A stretch of 51,559 nt of DNA from Pseudomonadota bacterium (GTDB lineage Bacteria; Pseudomonadota; Gammaproteobacteria; Xanthomonadales; Xanthomonadaceae): contig CAUJJG010000079.1 of the NCBI GenBank assembly GCA_963205445.1, forward strand, positions 1 to 51,559. The letters are read 5' to 3'. A model generated the notes under the pieces. That model saw nothing but the letters and a program-made list of their open reading frames with translations, searched no databases and was not told where the DNA came from. Of this stretch, positions 18,674-28,379 are shown piece by piece (the stretch's first letter is position 1; the number at the start of each line of letters is the position of its first letter). A program made the position numbers and the translations under genes.

Positions 18674-19765
18674 TCAGCCCAACACGGCCAGTACCGTTTC
18701 GTGGGGCACGTCGGCCACCACCCGGGCGACGCCGGGGCCATCCCAAAGCACGAAGCGCAACCCGCTGGCCTGCGCTTTTTTGTCCAGGTACATCCTGGCC
18801 AGCAGCGCGGCGGGTGACAGGCCGGCGGGAACCTGCGTGGGCAAGCCGAAGCGTGCCAGCAGCGCCTGCAAAGCATCGGCATCGTGCTGCGACGCCATGC
18901 CCAGCGCGGCGGAGAGCCGTGCCGCCAGCACCATTCCCACCGCCACGGCTTCGCCGTGGTTGAGGCCGTCACCATAGCCCTGCTCGGCTTCGATGGCATG
19001 GCCGAAGGTGTGGCCGAAGTTGAGCAGGGCGCGTTCGCCATGCTCCAGCGGGTCACGCTCGGTGATCGCAGCTTTGTGCGCGCAGCTGCGGGCGATGGCG
19101 GTCGCCAGTGCGGTATCGTCGCCTGCCAGCAATGCCGGGCAGTGGGCGTCCAGCCAGCGCAGAAAATCGGCATCGACGATCGCACCATACTTGATGACTT
19201 CCGCCAACCCGGCGCGCAGTTCGCGTGGAGGCAGGCTGCGCAGCGCGGCGGTATCGGCGATCACGGCGCGCGGTGGATGGAATGCGCCGACCAGGTTCTT
19301 GCCCTGGGGGATGTCCACCGCGGTTTTGCCGCCGACCGAGGAGTCCACCATGGCCAGCAGCGTGGTGGGAAGCTGCACGCAGTCGATCCCGCGCATCCAG
19401 CAGGCAGCGGCGAAGCCGGCCAGATCGCCCACGACGCCGCCGCCGAGTGCGAGTACGCAGGCGTCACGGGTGGCGCCGTGTGCGGCAAGTGCATCGATCA
19501 CGCTGCCGAAGTTGGCAAGCGTCTTGTGTGCTTCGCCGGCGGCGATGACATGATGGGCAACCCGCAGATCCGGTCGTGCAGCGAGCAGGGCGGCGGTGAC
19601 CCCGTCGGCATACAGCGGCGCGACATTGGCGTCGCTGACCAGCAAGGCGTGACGGCCGCGCAGGGTGTGTGCCAAGCGGGCGCCGTCGCCAAGCAGGCCC
19701 GGGCCGATGTGAATGGCGTAGGGCGCGGTGCCGCCGACGGCAACGGTTCGTGTCGTCGTGTTCAT
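18674..19765 (-). CDS. aroB: 3-dehydroquinate synthase
   Basis: 363 residues. Converts DAHP to 3-dehydroquinate using NAD and a divalent metal. NAD-binding [13 protein letters not shown] at 108-120 and the [15 protein letters not shown] segment at 134-148. Metal ligands by family alignment are E189 (GLAEVIKYG), H252 ([11 protein letters not shown]) and H270 (NHGEAVAVG). The start overlaps the aroK stop by 4 nt, the common aroK-aroB operon. Confidence 0.97.
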   Translation of the reverse strand: MNTTTRTVAVGGTAPYAIHIGPGLLGDGARLAHTLRGRHALLVSDANVAPLYADGVTAALLAARPDLRVAHHVIAAGEAHKTLANFGSVIDALAAHGATRDACVLALGGGVVGDLAGFAAACWMRGIDCVQLPTTLLAMVDSSVGGKTAVDIPQGKNLVGAFHPPRAVIADTAALRSLPPRELRAGLAEVIKYGAIVDADFLRWLDAHCPALLAGDDTALATAIARSCAHKAAITERDPLEHGERALLNFGHTFGHAIEAEQGYGDGLNHGEAVAVGMVLAARLSAALGMASQHDADALQALLARFGLPTQVPAGLSPAALLARMYLDKKAQASGLRFVLWDGPGVARVVADVPHETVLAVLG

Positions 19766-20295
19766 GCCGGAGAGTCTTGGAGTGCATGCAGCCGATGCGC
19801 CAGCGCTGCCGGGGCGGCCTCCGCTGTCAGACTGCTGGTATCAAAAATCAGGTGTGCGCAAGCGCGATACAGAGGTTCGCGCTGCGCCTGGAGACGCGCC
19901 AAGGTCTGCGCCGGGTCGTCGGTTTGCAGCAGCGGGCGGGTGTTGTCACCGGACAGGCGCTGCAGCTGCAGCGCGGCGTCAACCTGCAGATAGACCACGA
20001 TGGCGGATTCACGCATTGCTGCGCGGTTGTCTTCGCGCAGTACGGCGCCGCCGCCACTGGCGATCACGGCAGGCGCTTCTGCCAAGGCCGCGACCAAGGC
20101 ACGCGCCTCGTGTTCACGGAAGCCCGCTTCACCCTCGGCAGCGAAAATCGCCCGAATGTCGCAGCCTGCGGCTTGTTCGATACGGGCATCCAGGTCCACG
20201 AAGCTTCGTCCCAGCAGCGCGGCCAGTGCCCGACCCAGCGTGCTTTTGCCGCTGCCCATCGGGCCGACCAAGACGATATGAGGGGAGTTTTGCAT
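19762..20295 (-). CDS. aroK: Shikimate kinase
   Basis: 177 residues. Phosphorylates shikimate with ATP. P-loop GPMGSGKST at 11-19, shikimate-binding D34 and D36 (FVDLDARIE), R60 (FREHE), GGG at 81-83, and the LID arginine R120 (TRPLL). Upstream of aroB with a 4-nt overlap. A TAGCAT hexamer ends about 6 nt before the ATG and could be a -10 box, which would make the mRNA nearly leaderless. Confidence 0.97.
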   Translation of the reverse strand: MQNSPHIVLVGPMGSGKSTLGRALAALLGRSFVDLDARIEQAAGCDIRAIFAAEGEAGFREHEARALVAALAEAPAVIASGGGAVLREDNRAAMRESAIVVYLQVDAALQLQRLSGDNTRPLLQTDDPAQTLARLQAQREPLYRACAHLIFDTSSLTAEAAPAALAHRLHALQDSPA

Positions 20296-20334
20296 TGCAG
20301 CATGCTAACAGTCGGATGCGCTTCTGCCTCGCTC

Positions 20335-20344
20335 GCGCGACAAT
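20335..20344 (+). promoter_or_regulatory. Candidate -10 element of pdxH (GCGCGACAAT)
   Basis: GCGCGACAAT ends 6 nt before the pdxH ATG at 20351. If GACAAT is the -10 box, transcription would begin at or within a base or two of the start codon, giving a leaderless message. Only a weak AGGGA abutting the ATG could otherwise act as ribosome binding site. Confidence 0.4.
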
Positions 20345-20350
20345 AGGGAT

Positions 20351-20947
20351 ATGACCATGTTGCCCACCGACATTCTGAACACCTTCGAGGCATTGTTCGC
20401 GGAAGCGCAAGCCGCTGGCGAACCTGACCGCACCGCGATGACGGTGGCGACGGTCGATGCCGAAGGCCGGCCTTCCGCACGCATCGTCCTGCTCAAGGCG
20501 CATGACGCCAACGGTTTTGTGTTCTACACCCATCTCGACGGCCGCAAAGGGCGCGAACTGCAAGGCAACCCGCAGGCCGCGCTGCTGTTCCATTGGCCGA
20601 AGGTGCGCGGCGGCGTGCAGGTGCGGATCGAAGGGGAGGTCGAGGTCGTCTCTGCTGCCGAGGCCGACGATTATTTCGCCAGTCGCCCGCGCGGCAGTCA
20701 GATTGGGGCTTGGGCCTCAAGGCAATCAGAGTCTTTGGATGCGCGGGAAACCTTCGAGGCGAGGTTGGCCCGGTTTGAAGCCGAGTTCGAGGGCAGGGAA
20801 GTGCCGCGGCCTCCGCGATGGAGCGGATTCCGGCTGCGGCCGCGTGTCGTGGAGTTTTGGTATGCCGCCAATTTCCGCCTGCACGAGCGCCAGCTGCACG
20901 AACGCGATGCTGACGGCCGTTGGACGCAGCGAATGCTGTATCCCTGA
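20351..20947 (+). CDS. pdxH: Pyridoxamine/pyridoxine 5'-phosphate oxidase
   Basis: 198 residues. FMN enzyme that oxidises PNP or PMP to PLP, the last step of vitamin B6 synthesis. Family features: [21 protein letters not shown], the FMN-binding region [31 protein letters not shown] and the C-terminal [20 protein letters not shown] (split segments). Divergent from aroK with 55 nt between. The PLP-binding protein YggS is encoded nearby. Confidence 0.96.
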   Translation: MTMLPTDILNTFEALFAEAQAAGEPDRTAMTVATVDAEGRPSARIVLLKAHDANGFVFYTHLDGRKGRELQGNPQAALLFHWPKVRGGVQVRIEGEVEVVSAAEADDYFASRPRGSQIGAWASRQSESLDARETFEARLARFEAEFEGREVPRPPRWSGFRLRPRVVEFWYAANFRLHERQLHERDADGRWTQRMLYP

Positions 20948-20964
20948 CGCCTGCCGTGCAGGCC

Positions 20965-21783
20965 TCAGTCGTTGGCGGCAGAGAGTTCGGCGCCGCGCAC
21001 GCGTGCCGCGTGGATGGCAACGTTGACGAGCTCCCGGAAGCCACCCGCCTCGAATGCTTCGATCGCCGCTTGGGTGGTGCCATTGGGTGAGGTGACGCGC
21101 CGGCGCAGTTCGGCGGCTTCGACGCCGGATTCTGTCAGCATGCGCGCTGCCCCCAGCAGGGTCTGCAGCGCCAGCGTGTAGGCGTCATTCGCCGGCAGGC
21201 CCTCGCGGATGCCGGCATTGGTCATCGCCTCGGCCAGCAGAAAGAGGTAAGCCGGGCCACTGCCTGACAGGGCGGTGACTGCATCCATCTGCGCTTCATC
21301 GGCAACCCAGACGGTTTTCCCGGCAGCGGCCAGAAGCGACTCGGCCAAGGCGCGTTCGTCCGCATGGATCGTGCCAGCGGCGTACAGGCCGGTGATGCCT
21401 GCACCCAGCAATGCGGGGGTATTGGGCATTGTGCGGATGACCCTGCAGCCGCCCCCCAGCCATTTATCCAGCTGCGTGGTGGTGATCCCGGCGGCGATGG
21501 AAATCGCCAGTGGCCGCGCTGCGCGTGCGGCGTCCGCAAGGCTTTCGCAGACGGGGCGCATGACCTGCGGCTTCACGGCGAACACCCAAGTGGCCGTGCC
21601 TTGGATCGCCTGCCCGGCCTGTTCAAACACCGAGACATCAAAGTCACTGCGCAAAGCCTCGCGCAGGGGCGGGACGGGCTCGGCCACGTGGATCGTGGCC
21701 GGGTCTCGTCCTTGCGCCAGCAATCCGCCAATCAGGCTGCGTGCCATGTTGCCGCCGCCGATGAAGGCAATGGGATGGGCCAT
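20965..21783 (-). CDS. proC: Pyrroline-5-carboxylate reductase
   Basis: 272 residues. Reduces P5C to proline with NAD(P)H. N-terminal Rossmann motif AFIGGGNMARSLIGG (residues 6-20), then VRTMPNTPA-type segment RTMPNTPALLGAG, and the C-terminal signature ALSGSGPAYLFLLAEAM. Lies directly downstream of yggS (2 nt), a pairing seen in many bacteria. AAGGA precedes the start. Confidence 0.97.
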   Translation of the reverse strand: MAHPIAFIGGGNMARSLIGGLLAQGRDPATIHVAEPVPPLREALRSDFDVSVFEQAGQAIQGTATWVFAVKPQVMRPVCESLADAARAARPLAISIAAGITTTQLDKWLGGGCRVIRTMPNTPALLGAGITGLYAAGTIHADERALAESLLAAAGKTVWVADEAQMDAVTALSGSGPAYLFLLAEAMTNAGIREGLPANDAYTLALQTLLGAARMLTESGVEAAELRRRVTSPNGTTQAAIEAFEAGGFRELVNVAIHAARVRGAELSAAND

Positions 21784-21785
21784 GC

Positions 21786-22496
21786 TCAGGTTCCTTGTCG
21801 TTGCGGGCGCGGCCCGAACAGGGCGCTGCCGATGCGGACCATGTTCGCACCTTCTTCGATGGCCTCGCGATAGTCCTCGCTCATGCCCATTGAGAGTGTG
21901 TCGATTTCGGGGTGTGCTTTGGCCAAGCCATCAAACAGCGTCGACATGGCACGAAAGGCGTTTCGACGCTGTTGCATGTCGGGCGCAGGCGCAGGAATGG
22001 CCATCAGCCCGCGCAGGCGCAGGCGTGGCTGTGCGGCGATGGCGGCCGCCAGTGTTTCGACGTCCTCCGGACGGCAGCCTTGTTTGCTGACTTCATCATC
22101 GATGTTCACTTGGATCAGCACGTTCAGCGGCGGCAGATCGGCAGGGCGGAAGCGTGCCAGCAACGGCACCAGTTTTGCGCGATCGATGGTCTGAACCCAG
22201 GCGAAGGCGCGTGCGGCCAGGTCGGCTTTGTTGGATTGCAGGTGGCCAATCAGATGCCATTCCAAGGATTGGGCATGGAGGGCTTCGATCTTGGGCAAGG
22301 CTTCCTGCACGTAATTTTCGCCGAATGCCCGCTGGCCTGCGGCAGCCATGGCGGCGATTTCGAGGGCGTCCCGGGTCTTGGATACGGCCAGCAGGCGTGG
22401 CGTTGGCCTGCTTGTGCGCGACCTTGCGTTGTCCAGAGAGGACAATGTGGCGTGCAAAGCCTCGGCGGGGGAGTTGTAACGGGCGGTTTGCGGCAC
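21786..22496 (-). CDS. yggS: YggS family PLP homeostasis protein
   Basis: 236 residues from a GTG at 22496. Binds PLP through the lysine of LLAVSKT (K40) and buffers PLP and amino acid pools; no catalytic activity is known. Also seen: QRAFGENYVQE, WHLIGHLQSNK, and the end SMGMSEDYREAI...VRIGSALFG. The frame stays open to an ATG at 22550. I prefer the GTG because it gives the usual 35 or so residues before the lysine motif. Neither start has a clear Shine-Dalgarno. Confidence 0.9.
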   Translation of the reverse strand: MPQTARYNSPAEALHATLSSLDNARSRTSRPTPRLLAVSKTRDALEIAAMAAAGQRAFGENYVQEALPKIEALHAQSLEWHLIGHLQSNKADLAARAFAWVQTIDRAKLVPLLARFRPADLPPLNVLIQVNIDDEVSKQGCRPEDVETLAAAIAAQPRLRLRGLMAIPAPAPDMQQRRNAFRAMSTLFDGLAKAHPEIDTLSMGMSEDYREAIEEGANMVRIGSALFGPRPQRQGT

Positions 22497-22605
22497 GGTG
22501 GTTGAACGCTGGCATGCAAGGCGCTCATACTGCCTGCGGGGTGCGGCCAATGCCAGTCACGGGCAGGGCGCAGGACAATTCATCAACGCACGGGCGGGGA
22601 CACGC

Positions 22606-23643
22606 ATGGATATCGCCGAACTATTGGCATTTTCGGTCAAAAACAAAGCATCGGATTTGCACCTGTCGGCAGGGCTGCCGCCGATGATCCGCGTGGATGG
22701 CGACGTGCGCCGCATCAACATCCCGGCACTGGACCACAAGCAGGTGCACGCGCTGGTGTACGACATCATGTCGGACAAGCAGCGCCGCGATTTTGAAGAA
22801 TTCCTTGAAGTGGACTTCAGCTTCGAGATTCCCAGTCTTGCCCGCTTCCGTGTCAACGCGTTCAACCAGAACCGCGGCGCCGGCGCGGTGTTCCGCACCA
22901 TTCCTTCGGAAGTACTGACGCTGGAAGACCTCGGCTGTCCGCGCATCTTCAAGGAACTGATCGAGCAGCCGCAGGGCCTGATCCTCGTCACCGGCCCCAC
23001 CGGTTCCGGCAAGTCGACCACGCTGGCGGCGATGATCGACCACATCAACAAGAACGAATACGGCCACATCCTCTCGGTCGAGGATCCGATCGAATTCGTG
23101 CACACCTCGCAGAAGTGCCTGATCAACCAGCGCGAAGTGCACCGCGACACCCACGGCTTCAACGAAGCGCTGCGCAGCGCCCTGCGTGAAGACCCGGACA
23201 TCATCCTGGTCGGCGAATTGCGTGACCTTGAAACCATTCGCCTGGCGCTGACCGCGGCGGAAACCGGTCACTTGGTGTTCGCCACCCTGCACACCAGCTC
23301 GGCGGCCAAGACCATCGACCGTATCATCGACGTGTTTCCTGCCGGCGAGAAGCCGATGGTGCGCTCGATGCTGTCGGAATCGCTGCGCGCGGTGATCGCG
23401 CAGGCGCTGCTGAAGAAGGTTGGTGGCGGCCGCACCGCGGCTTGGGAAATCATGGTCGGCACCCCGGCCATCCGCAACCTGATCCGCGAGGACAAGGTCG
23501 CGCAGATGTATTCGTCGATCCAGACCGGCCAAGGCGCCGGCATGCAGACCCTGGACCAGCACCTGCAGGAGCTGGTCAAACGCGGCATGGTCACGCGCCA
23601 TCAGGCACGCGAGTATGCCAAGGACAAGCGACTGTTCGAATAA
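22606..23643 (+). CDS. pilT: Type IV pilus retraction ATPase PilT
   Basis: 345 residues, matching the P. aeruginosa protein. Hexameric cytosolic motor for pilus retraction and twitching. Walker A GPTGSGKST at 130-138, Walker B DIILVGELRD at 198-207 with E204, His box TGHLVFATLHT at 220-230, and the C-terminal AIRNLIRE motif needed for retraction in PilT proteins. The ATG at 22606 gives the standard MDIAELLAFSVKNKASDLHL N-terminus. Followed 15 nt later by pilU. Confidence 0.97.
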   Translation: MDIAELLAFSVKNKASDLHLSAGLPPMIRVDGDVRRINIPALDHKQVHALVYDIMSDKQRRDFEEFLEVDFSFEIPSLARFRVNAFNQNRGAGAVFRTIPSEVLTLEDLGCPRIFKELIEQPQGLILVTGPTGSGKSTTLAAMIDHINKNEYGHILSVEDPIEFVHTSQKCLINQREVHRDTHGFNEALRSALREDPDIILVGELRDLETIRLALTAAETGHLVFATLHTSSAAKTIDRIIDVFPAGEKPMVRSMLSESLRAVIAQALLKKVGGGRTAAWEIMVGTPAIRNLIREDKVAQMYSSIQTGQGAGMQTLDQHLQELVKRGMVTRHQAREYAKDKRLFE

Positions 23644-23658
23644 TTCCGGAGTCACGCC

Positions 23659-24789
23659 ATGAGCAGCATCGATTTCACCTCGTTCCTCAAGCTGATGGCG
23701 CACCAGAAGGCGTCCGACTTGTTCATCACCGCCGGCATGCCGCCGTCGATGAAGGTCAACGGCAAGCTCAGCCCGATCACCCAGAACCCGCTGACGCCGC
23801 AGCAGTCGCGCGATCTGGTGCTGAACGTGATGACACCGCAGCAGCGCGAAGAGTTCGAAAAAACCCACGAGTGCAACTTCGCCATCGGCGTGTCCGGCGT
23901 GGGGCGGTTCCGTGTATCGTGCTTCTATCAGCGCAACCAGGTCGGCATGGTGCTGCGTCGCATCGAGACCCGCATCCCGTCGGTGGAAGAGCTCAATCTG
24001 CCGCCGATCATCAAGTCGCTGGCAATGACCAAGCGCGGCATCATCATTTTCGTGGGTGCCACCGGTACCGGTAAGTCCACGTCGCTGGCGTCGATGATCG
24101 GCTATCGCAATGCCAATTCCACCGGGCACATCATCACGATCGAGGACCCGATCGAATTCGTGCACAAGCACGAAGGTTGCATCATCACCCAGCGCGAGGT
24201 CGGCATCGACACCGACAGCTGGGAGAACGCGCTGAAAAACACCCTGCGTCAAGCGCCGGACGTGATCATGATCGGCGAGGTGCGCACCCGCGAGGGCATG
24301 GACCACGCCATCGCCTTTGCCGAAACCGGCCACCTGGTGCTGTGCACCCTGCACGCCAACAACGCCAACCAGGCGATGGACCGCATCATCAACTTCTTCC
24401 CGGAAGATCGCCGCAACCAGCTGCTGATGGATCTGTCGCTCAACCTCAAGGGCGTGGTCGCGCAACAGCTGATCCCGACCCCCGACGGCAAGTCGCGACG
24501 GGTGGCGATGGAGATCCTGCTGGGCACCCCGCTGGTGCAGGACTACATCCGCGATGGCGAGATCCACAAGCTGAAAGAGATCATGAAGGAGTCCGTGCAG
24601 CTGGGCATGAAGACCTTCGACCAGAGCCTGTTCGAGCTCTATCAGGCTGGTGAGATCAGCTACGAGGATGCCCTGCGCTACGCCGACTCGGCCAACGAGG
24701 TGCGTTTGCGCATCAAGTTGGCGCAGGGGGGGGATGCCAGGACGCTGGCCCAGGGGCTGGATGGGGTGGAAATCGCCGAGGCGCGCTGA
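23659..24789 (+). CDS. pilU: Type IV pilus ATPase PilU
   Basis: 376 residues, a PilT paralogue that assists PilT-dependent retraction. Walker [10 protein letters not shown] at 133-141, then [32 protein letters not shown] and [16 protein letters not shown]. The 3' end contains an 8-G tract (24726-24733) encoding Gly-Gly, 18 codons before the stop. The stop lies in a tandem repeat of GGCGCGCTGA (24780-24799). Confidence 0.96.
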   Translation: MSSIDFTSFLKLMAHQKASDLFITAGMPPSMKVNGKLSPITQNPLTPQQSRDLVLNVMTPQQREEFEKTHECNFAIGVSGVGRFRVSCFYQRNQVGMVLRRIETRIPSVEELNLPPIIKSLAMTKRGIIIFVGATGTGKSTSLASMIGYRNANSTGHIITIEDPIEFVHKHEGCIITQREVGIDTDSWENALKNTLRQAPDVIMIGEVRTREGMDHAIAFAETGHLVLCTLHANNANQAMDRIINFFPEDRRNQLLMDLSLNLKGVVAQQLIPTPDGKSRRVAMEILLGTPLVQDYIRDGEIHKLKEIMKESVQLGMKTFDQSLFELYQAGEISYEDALRYADSANEVRLRIKLAQGGDARTLAQGLDGVEIAEAR

Positions 24790-24828
24790 GGCGCGCTGTT
24801 CGGAACGGCCCAACGGTCTGGTCCACGC

Positions 24829-24834
24829 TAGAAT
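24829..24834 (+). promoter_or_regulatory. Candidate -10 of yqgE (TAGAAT)
   Basis: TAGAAT ends 7 nt before the yqgE ATG, and no Shine-Dalgarno lies between. No -35 match is seen at 16-18 nt. It would produce a leaderless or nearly leaderless yqgE-ruvX message. Confidence 0.35.
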
Positions 24835-24841
24835 ATGCGGC

Positions 24842-25408
24842 ATGGACGCGGACGCTCAACATTTCGGCAATCACCTGTTGATTGCCTTGCCGTCTCTGCA
24901 TGACCCCAATTTTGAACGCAGCGTCACCCTGATCTGCCAGCACGATGGCGAGGGCGCGATGGGCGTGATGGTCAACCGCCCGTCCGATTACACCGTCGGG
25001 GAAGTGCTGCAGCAGATGGGGGTGCCCTGCAGCGATGCGACACTGCAGGCGCAAATCGTGCTGGCCGGTGGCCCGGTGCACCCGGAGCGGGGCTTCGTTC
25101 TGCATGGGGGGGATCGCGCCTGGGACTCCAGTCTCGTGGTCGGCGACGGGTTGTACCTGACCACCTCGCGCGATGTGCTGGAGGCGATGGCGCGCGGCGA
25201 AGGCCCGGTTCGCGCGCTGGTGGCGCTGGGCTGCGCCGGCTGGGGCGAGGGCCAGCTCGAGCAGGAGCTGATCGACGACAGCTGGCTGCTGGTGCCCAAT
25301 CGGCACGACGTCCTGTTCGACCTTCCGATGGCGCAGCGCTGGCAAGCCGCCGCCGGCAGCATCGGCATCGACCTGCTCAACCTCGCCAGCCACAGTGGCC
25401 ACGCATGA
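24842..25408 (+). CDS. yqgE: YqgE/AlgH family protein
   Basis: 188 residues. Family hallmarks: [21 protein letters not shown] at the N-terminus, [28 protein letters not shown] and the [16 protein letters not shown] block. The biochemical role is unknown; AlgH was linked to alginate regulation in Pseudomonas. Its stop overlaps ruvX by 4 nt (ATGA), the conserved yqgE-ruvX pair. I chose the ATG at 24842; the longer frame upstream lies inside pilU. Confidence 0.95.
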   Translation: MDADAQHFGNHLLIALPSLHDPNFERSVTLICQHDGEGAMGVMVNRPSDYTVGEVLQQMGVPCSDATLQAQIVLAGGPVHPERGFVLHGGDRAWDSSLVVGDGLYLTTSRDVLEAMARGEGPVRALVALGCAGWGEGQLEQELIDDSWLLVPNRHDVLFDLPMAQRWQAAAGSIGIDLLNLASHSGHA

Positions 25409-25875
25409 GTGATGCCGCTGCCGTTGACTTCGCTGCAGGGACGGTGCTGGGCTTCGACGTGGGCGCGCGCCGGATCGGGGTGGCGGTGGGCAATGCGCTG
25501 ACCGGCAACGCCACGGCGATCGCCGTCATCGATGTCCATGCCGCCGGCCCGGATTGGCCGCATTTCGAAAAACTCCTGCGCGAATGGCGTCCTGACGGAC
25601 TGGTGGTGGGTGACCCCATGACCTTGGACGGCGGTGATCAGCCGATTCGCAAGGCTGCGCGTGCATTCGCAGAGACGCTGCGCAAGCGCAGCGGGCTGCC
25701 GGTGGCGATGATCGACGAACGCAACAGTTCCCAGGAGGCCGCGCGCAGGTTCGCCGCCGCACGTGCCGCAGGGACCCGCAAGCGGCGTGACGCCGAGGTG
25801 TTGGACGCGTTGGCGGCGGCAGTCATCGTTGAGCGTTGGCTGGCTTCTCCGCGCGATGCCGCGGCCCTCCCCTGA
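25405..25875 (+). CDS. ruvX: Holliday junction resolvase-like YqgF/RuvX
   Basis: 156 residues, RNase H-like fold. Catalytic-type acidic residues are in [16 protein letters not shown] (D18), in the [11 protein letters not shown] block and in [12 protein letters not shown] near the end. [12 protein letters not shown] is the middle signature. Linked to 16S rRNA 5'-end maturation and Holliday junction cleavage in different bacteria. Translationally coupled to yqgE, followed by pyrB after 26 nt. Confidence 0.95.
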   Translation: MSDAAAVDFAAGTVLGFDVGARRIGVAVGNALTGNATAIAVIDVHAAGPDWPHFEKLLREWRPDGLVVGDPMTLDGGDQPIRKAARAFAETLRKRSGLPVAMIDERNSSQEAARRFAAARAAGTRKRRDAEVLDALAAAVIVERWLASPRDAAALP

Positions 25876-25901
25876 TTCACTTTCCATTGATCCCAGACCC
25901 C

Positions 25902-26828
25902 ATGACTTCGCAAGCCCCGGACCGCCTTTCCCACTTGTTGGATCTGCAGCGGTTGAGCGCTGCCCAGATGGATTCCCTCCTGCGACGTGCGCAGGCCTTC
26001 GCCAGTGGCGGGCAGGCACCTCAAGCGCTGGCGGGAGTGGCCGTGTGCACGCTGTTCTTTGAGCCTTCGACGCGAACACGGCTCAGTTTCCAGTTGGCGG
26101 CCCAGCGGCTGGGCGCCCATATCCTCAATTTCGATGCTTCCACCTCGTCGGTGACGAAGGGGGAAACCGATCTCGATACCTTCCGCAACATCGAGGCAAT
26201 GGGGGTGCGCGGCTTCGTGGTGCGGCACAAGGGCGATGGTGCGGTTGCGGCGCTGGCGGCCGCTGCCAAACCTGGCGTGGCGTTGCTCAATGCTGGCGAC
26301 GGCCGCAGCCACCACCCCACCCAGGGGCTGTTGGACATGCTGACGTTGCGGCAAGCCAAGGGCGAGGATTTCTCGCGCATGAAGGTGGTGATCGTCGGTG
26401 ACGTGAAGCATTCGCGCGTTGCCCGCAGTGATCTGCATGCGCTGCGCGCGCTGGGCTGCGGCGAGATCCGGGTGTGTGGGCCGCAGTCACTGCTGCCTGA
26501 GGACGACACCTTGCACGGCTGCGTGGTCAGTCAGGATTTTGACGCCGCACTCGAGGGCGTGGATGCGCTGATGATGTTGCGTCTGCAGCGCGAGCGCATG
26601 GCAGAAGGCCTGGTTGAATCGCTGGAGGACTACCACCGCGACTACGGCTTGACCGAAGCGCGCCTGCGTCGCGCAGCGCCGGACGCGATCGTGATGCACC
26701 CGGGGCCGATGAACCGTGGGGTGGAAATCACCGACGCCGTCGCCGACGGCCCGCAGTCGCGGGTGCTGAATCAAGTTGGCAACGGCGTGGCGGTGCGGAT
26801 GGCGGCGCTGGAGATGCTGCTGGGTTGA
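25902..26828 (+). CDS. pyrB: Aspartate carbamoyltransferase catalytic subunit
   Basis: 308 residues. Joins carbamoyl phosphate and aspartate in pyrimidine synthesis. Carbamoyl-phosphate loop FFEPSTRTRLSF with STRTR at 56-60, SVTKGE, HHPTQGLLDM, and the C-terminal HPGPMNRGVEI. No pyrI or pyrC-like gene is adjacent. The ATG at 25902 gives the usual length; it lacks a clear Shine-Dalgarno and may rely on coupling with ruvX. Confidence 0.96.
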   Translation: MTSQAPDRLSHLLDLQRLSAAQMDSLLRRAQAFASGGQAPQALAGVAVCTLFFEPSTRTRLSFQLAAQRLGAHILNFDASTSSVTKGETDLDTFRNIEAMGVRGFVVRHKGDGAVAALAAAAKPGVALLNAGDGRSHHPTQGLLDMLTLRQAKGEDFSRMKVVIVGDVKHSRVARSDLHALRALGCGEIRVCGPQSLLPEDDTLHGCVVSQDFDAALEGVDALMMLRLQRERMAEGLVESLEDYHRDYGLTEARLRRAAPDAIVMHPGPMNRGVEITDAVADGPQSRVLNQVGNGVAVRMAALEMLLG

Positions 26829-26839
26829 CGGGAAGATCT

Positions 26840-26874
26840 GCCTCTGCCGATCCCGCGGGGAATCGGCGAGAGGC
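26840..26874. terminator. Hairpin between convergent pyrB and mgtE
   Basis: GCCTCT-GCCGAT (26840-26851) pairs with ATCGGC-g-AGAGGC (26862-26874), 12 bp with one bulge around a GC-rich 10-nt loop. It sits in the 53-bp space between two convergent genes, so it could stop transcription from both sides. No U-tract on either strand, hence moderate support. Confidence 0.4.
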
Positions 26875-26881
26875 GATCACG

Positions 26882-28243
26882 TCACCGCAGCAATACCAGC
26901 GTGGCCAAGCCGAGGAAGGTGAAAAACCCCATCACGTCGGTGACCGTCGTCAGGAAGATGCTGCTGGCCAGTGCCGGATCATAGCCGGCGCGCTTGAGCG
27001 TGACGGGCACCAGCACGCCGGCCAGCGCCGCGAGTACCAGATTGCAGGTCAGCGCGATCGCGATCACCAGCGACAGCCCGAGGCTGTGAAACCAAAGCAG
27101 CACGATCAGGCCGAGGATGGTGCCCAGCACGATGCCGTTGAGCAGGGCGACTCGTGCTTCCTTCCAGAGCAGTGGCTTGATGTTGGAGGCACCCACCTGG
27201 CCCAGCGCCAGCCCGCGCACCATCAGCGCCAATACCTGGGTGCCGGCATTGCCACCCATGCCGGCCACGATGGGCATCAGTACCGCCAGCGCCACCAGTT
27301 TGTCGATGGTGCCTTCGAACTGGCCGACCACGCTGGCGGCGAGGAAGGCAGTGGCGAGATTGATCGACAGCCAGATCAGGCGCCGGCGCATGGCGCGCCA
27401 GACCGGGCTGAACAGGTCTTCGTCCTCGTCGAGGCCAGCGGCCGACATCACTTGATGCTCGGCTTGGTCGCGAATGATGTCGACCACGTCATCGATGGTG
27501 ATGCGGCCCAGCAGGATATTGTTGTCGTCCACCACCGGCGCGGAAATCCAGTCGTGGTCGGAGAATTTGCGGGCGACTTCGTCTGCGGTTTCGTCGACGT
27601 CGATGGCTGGCTGTTCGTCGTCGAGCAGTTGGTTGATCGGGGTGCCGGCCTCGTGGGTGAGCAGCGCCTGCAGCGCGATCCGCCCAAGGTATTGGTGGCG
27701 CTTGCTGACCACGTACAAATGGTCGGTGTGGTCGGGCAGTTCGCCGCGCAGGCGCAGGTAGCGCAAGACGACGTCGATGGTGGTATCGGCCCGTACCGTC
27801 ACCACGTCCGGGTTCATCAGGCGGCCGGCGGTGTCCTCGGCGTAGGACAGGACCTGTTCGAGGCGCTCGCGATTTTCGCGATCCATCGACTTCAGGATTT
27901 CGTCGATCACCGTGTCCGGCAGGTCCTCCACGAGGTCGGCCAAGTCGTCGATGTCGAGTTCGGCGGCAGCGGCGACCAGCTCGTCGGGATCCATGTCCGC
28001 GATCAGGCTTTCACGCACCTCGTCACCGACGTGCAACAGCACCTCACCGTCATCTTCCGCATCCACCAACCCCCAAACCACGCTGCGTTTCGCGGGGGGC
28101 AGGGATTCCAGCAGGTTGCCGATTTCCGCCGGCGACAGGGTGTTGACCAAGCGACGCACCGGGCCCAAGCGGCCGCTGTCCAGTGCATCGGACAGCAACC
28201 GAAGCTGGCGCGCAGGCTTGTCGTGGCGGGTTGCTTCTGCCAT
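26882..28243 (-). CDS. mgtE: Magnesium transporter MgtE
   Basis: 453 residues from the ATG at 28243. N-terminal superhelical domain (LLESLPPAKRSVVWGLV, then acidic helices), two CBS domains (about 130-260; AGRLMNPDVVTVRADTTI, GRITIDDVVDII), a plug helix and five membrane helices. The channel signature VAGMGGNAGTQVLALMVRGLALG is near residue 335. An upstream GTG at 28270 is in frame, but GGAAG before 28243 favours the ATG. Last gene of the minus-strand PTS run, possibly with its own promoter at 28321-28330. Confidence 0.95.
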   Translation of the reverse strand: MAEATRHDKPARQLRLLSDALDSGRLGPVRRLVNTLSPAEIGNLLESLPPAKRSVVWGLVDAEDDGEVLLHVGDEVRESLIADMDPDELVAAAAELDIDDLADLVEDLPDTVIDEILKSMDRENRERLEQVLSYAEDTAGRLMNPDVVTVRADTTIDVVLRYLRLRGELPDHTDHLYVVSKRHQYLGRIALQALLTHEAGTPINQLLDDEQPAIDVDETADEVARKFSDHDWISAPVVDDNNILLGRITIDDVVDIIRDQAEHQVMSAAGLDEDEDLFSPVWRAMRRRLIWLSINLATAFLAASVVGQFEGTIDKLVALAVLMPIVAGMGGNAGTQVLALMVRGLALGQVGASNIKPLLWKEARVALLNGIVLGTILGLIVLLWFHSLGLSLVIAIALTCNLVLAALAGVLVPVTLKRAGYDPALASSIFLTTVTDVMGFFTFLGLATLVLLR

Positions 28244-28320
28244 GTGGGCTTCCGGCTGGTGGGGAGGCACGCAGCGCGTCGCGACACGCAGGCACCCGAT
28301 CAGATATTCATGATGTGCGC

Positions 28321-28330
28321 ATTATCGCGC
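28321..28330 (-). promoter_or_regulatory. Candidate -10 element of mgtE (GCGCGATAAT)
   Basis: On the minus strand GCGCGATAAT ends 77 nt before the mgtE ATG, in the spacer after ptsI. Same decamer as upstream of dsbB; pdxH and adk have the C variant. The leader would be about 70 nt, too short for an M-box riboswitch. Confidence 0.4.
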
Positions 28331-28379
28331 TTGCCAACGCAGGGGGCCAGCATGCGGGCGTTGCATTGCCGCCGTGCGT

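Noticed and set aside
24780-24799. Tandem GGCGCGCTGA repeat at the pilU stop
   Set aside because: Only two ten-base units; likely chance in GC-rich DNA and not evidence of a mobile or regulatory repeat.
22621-24843. 740-codon minus-strand frame under pilT and pilU
   Set aside because: pilT and pilU are full-length and unambiguous on the plus strand; the antisense frame spans both genes and their gap with no recognisable domain.
28244-28379. M-box magnesium riboswitch ahead of mgtE
   Set aside because: The leader from the candidate promoter is only about 70 nt and shows no M-box-like architecture; M-boxes need well over 100 nt.
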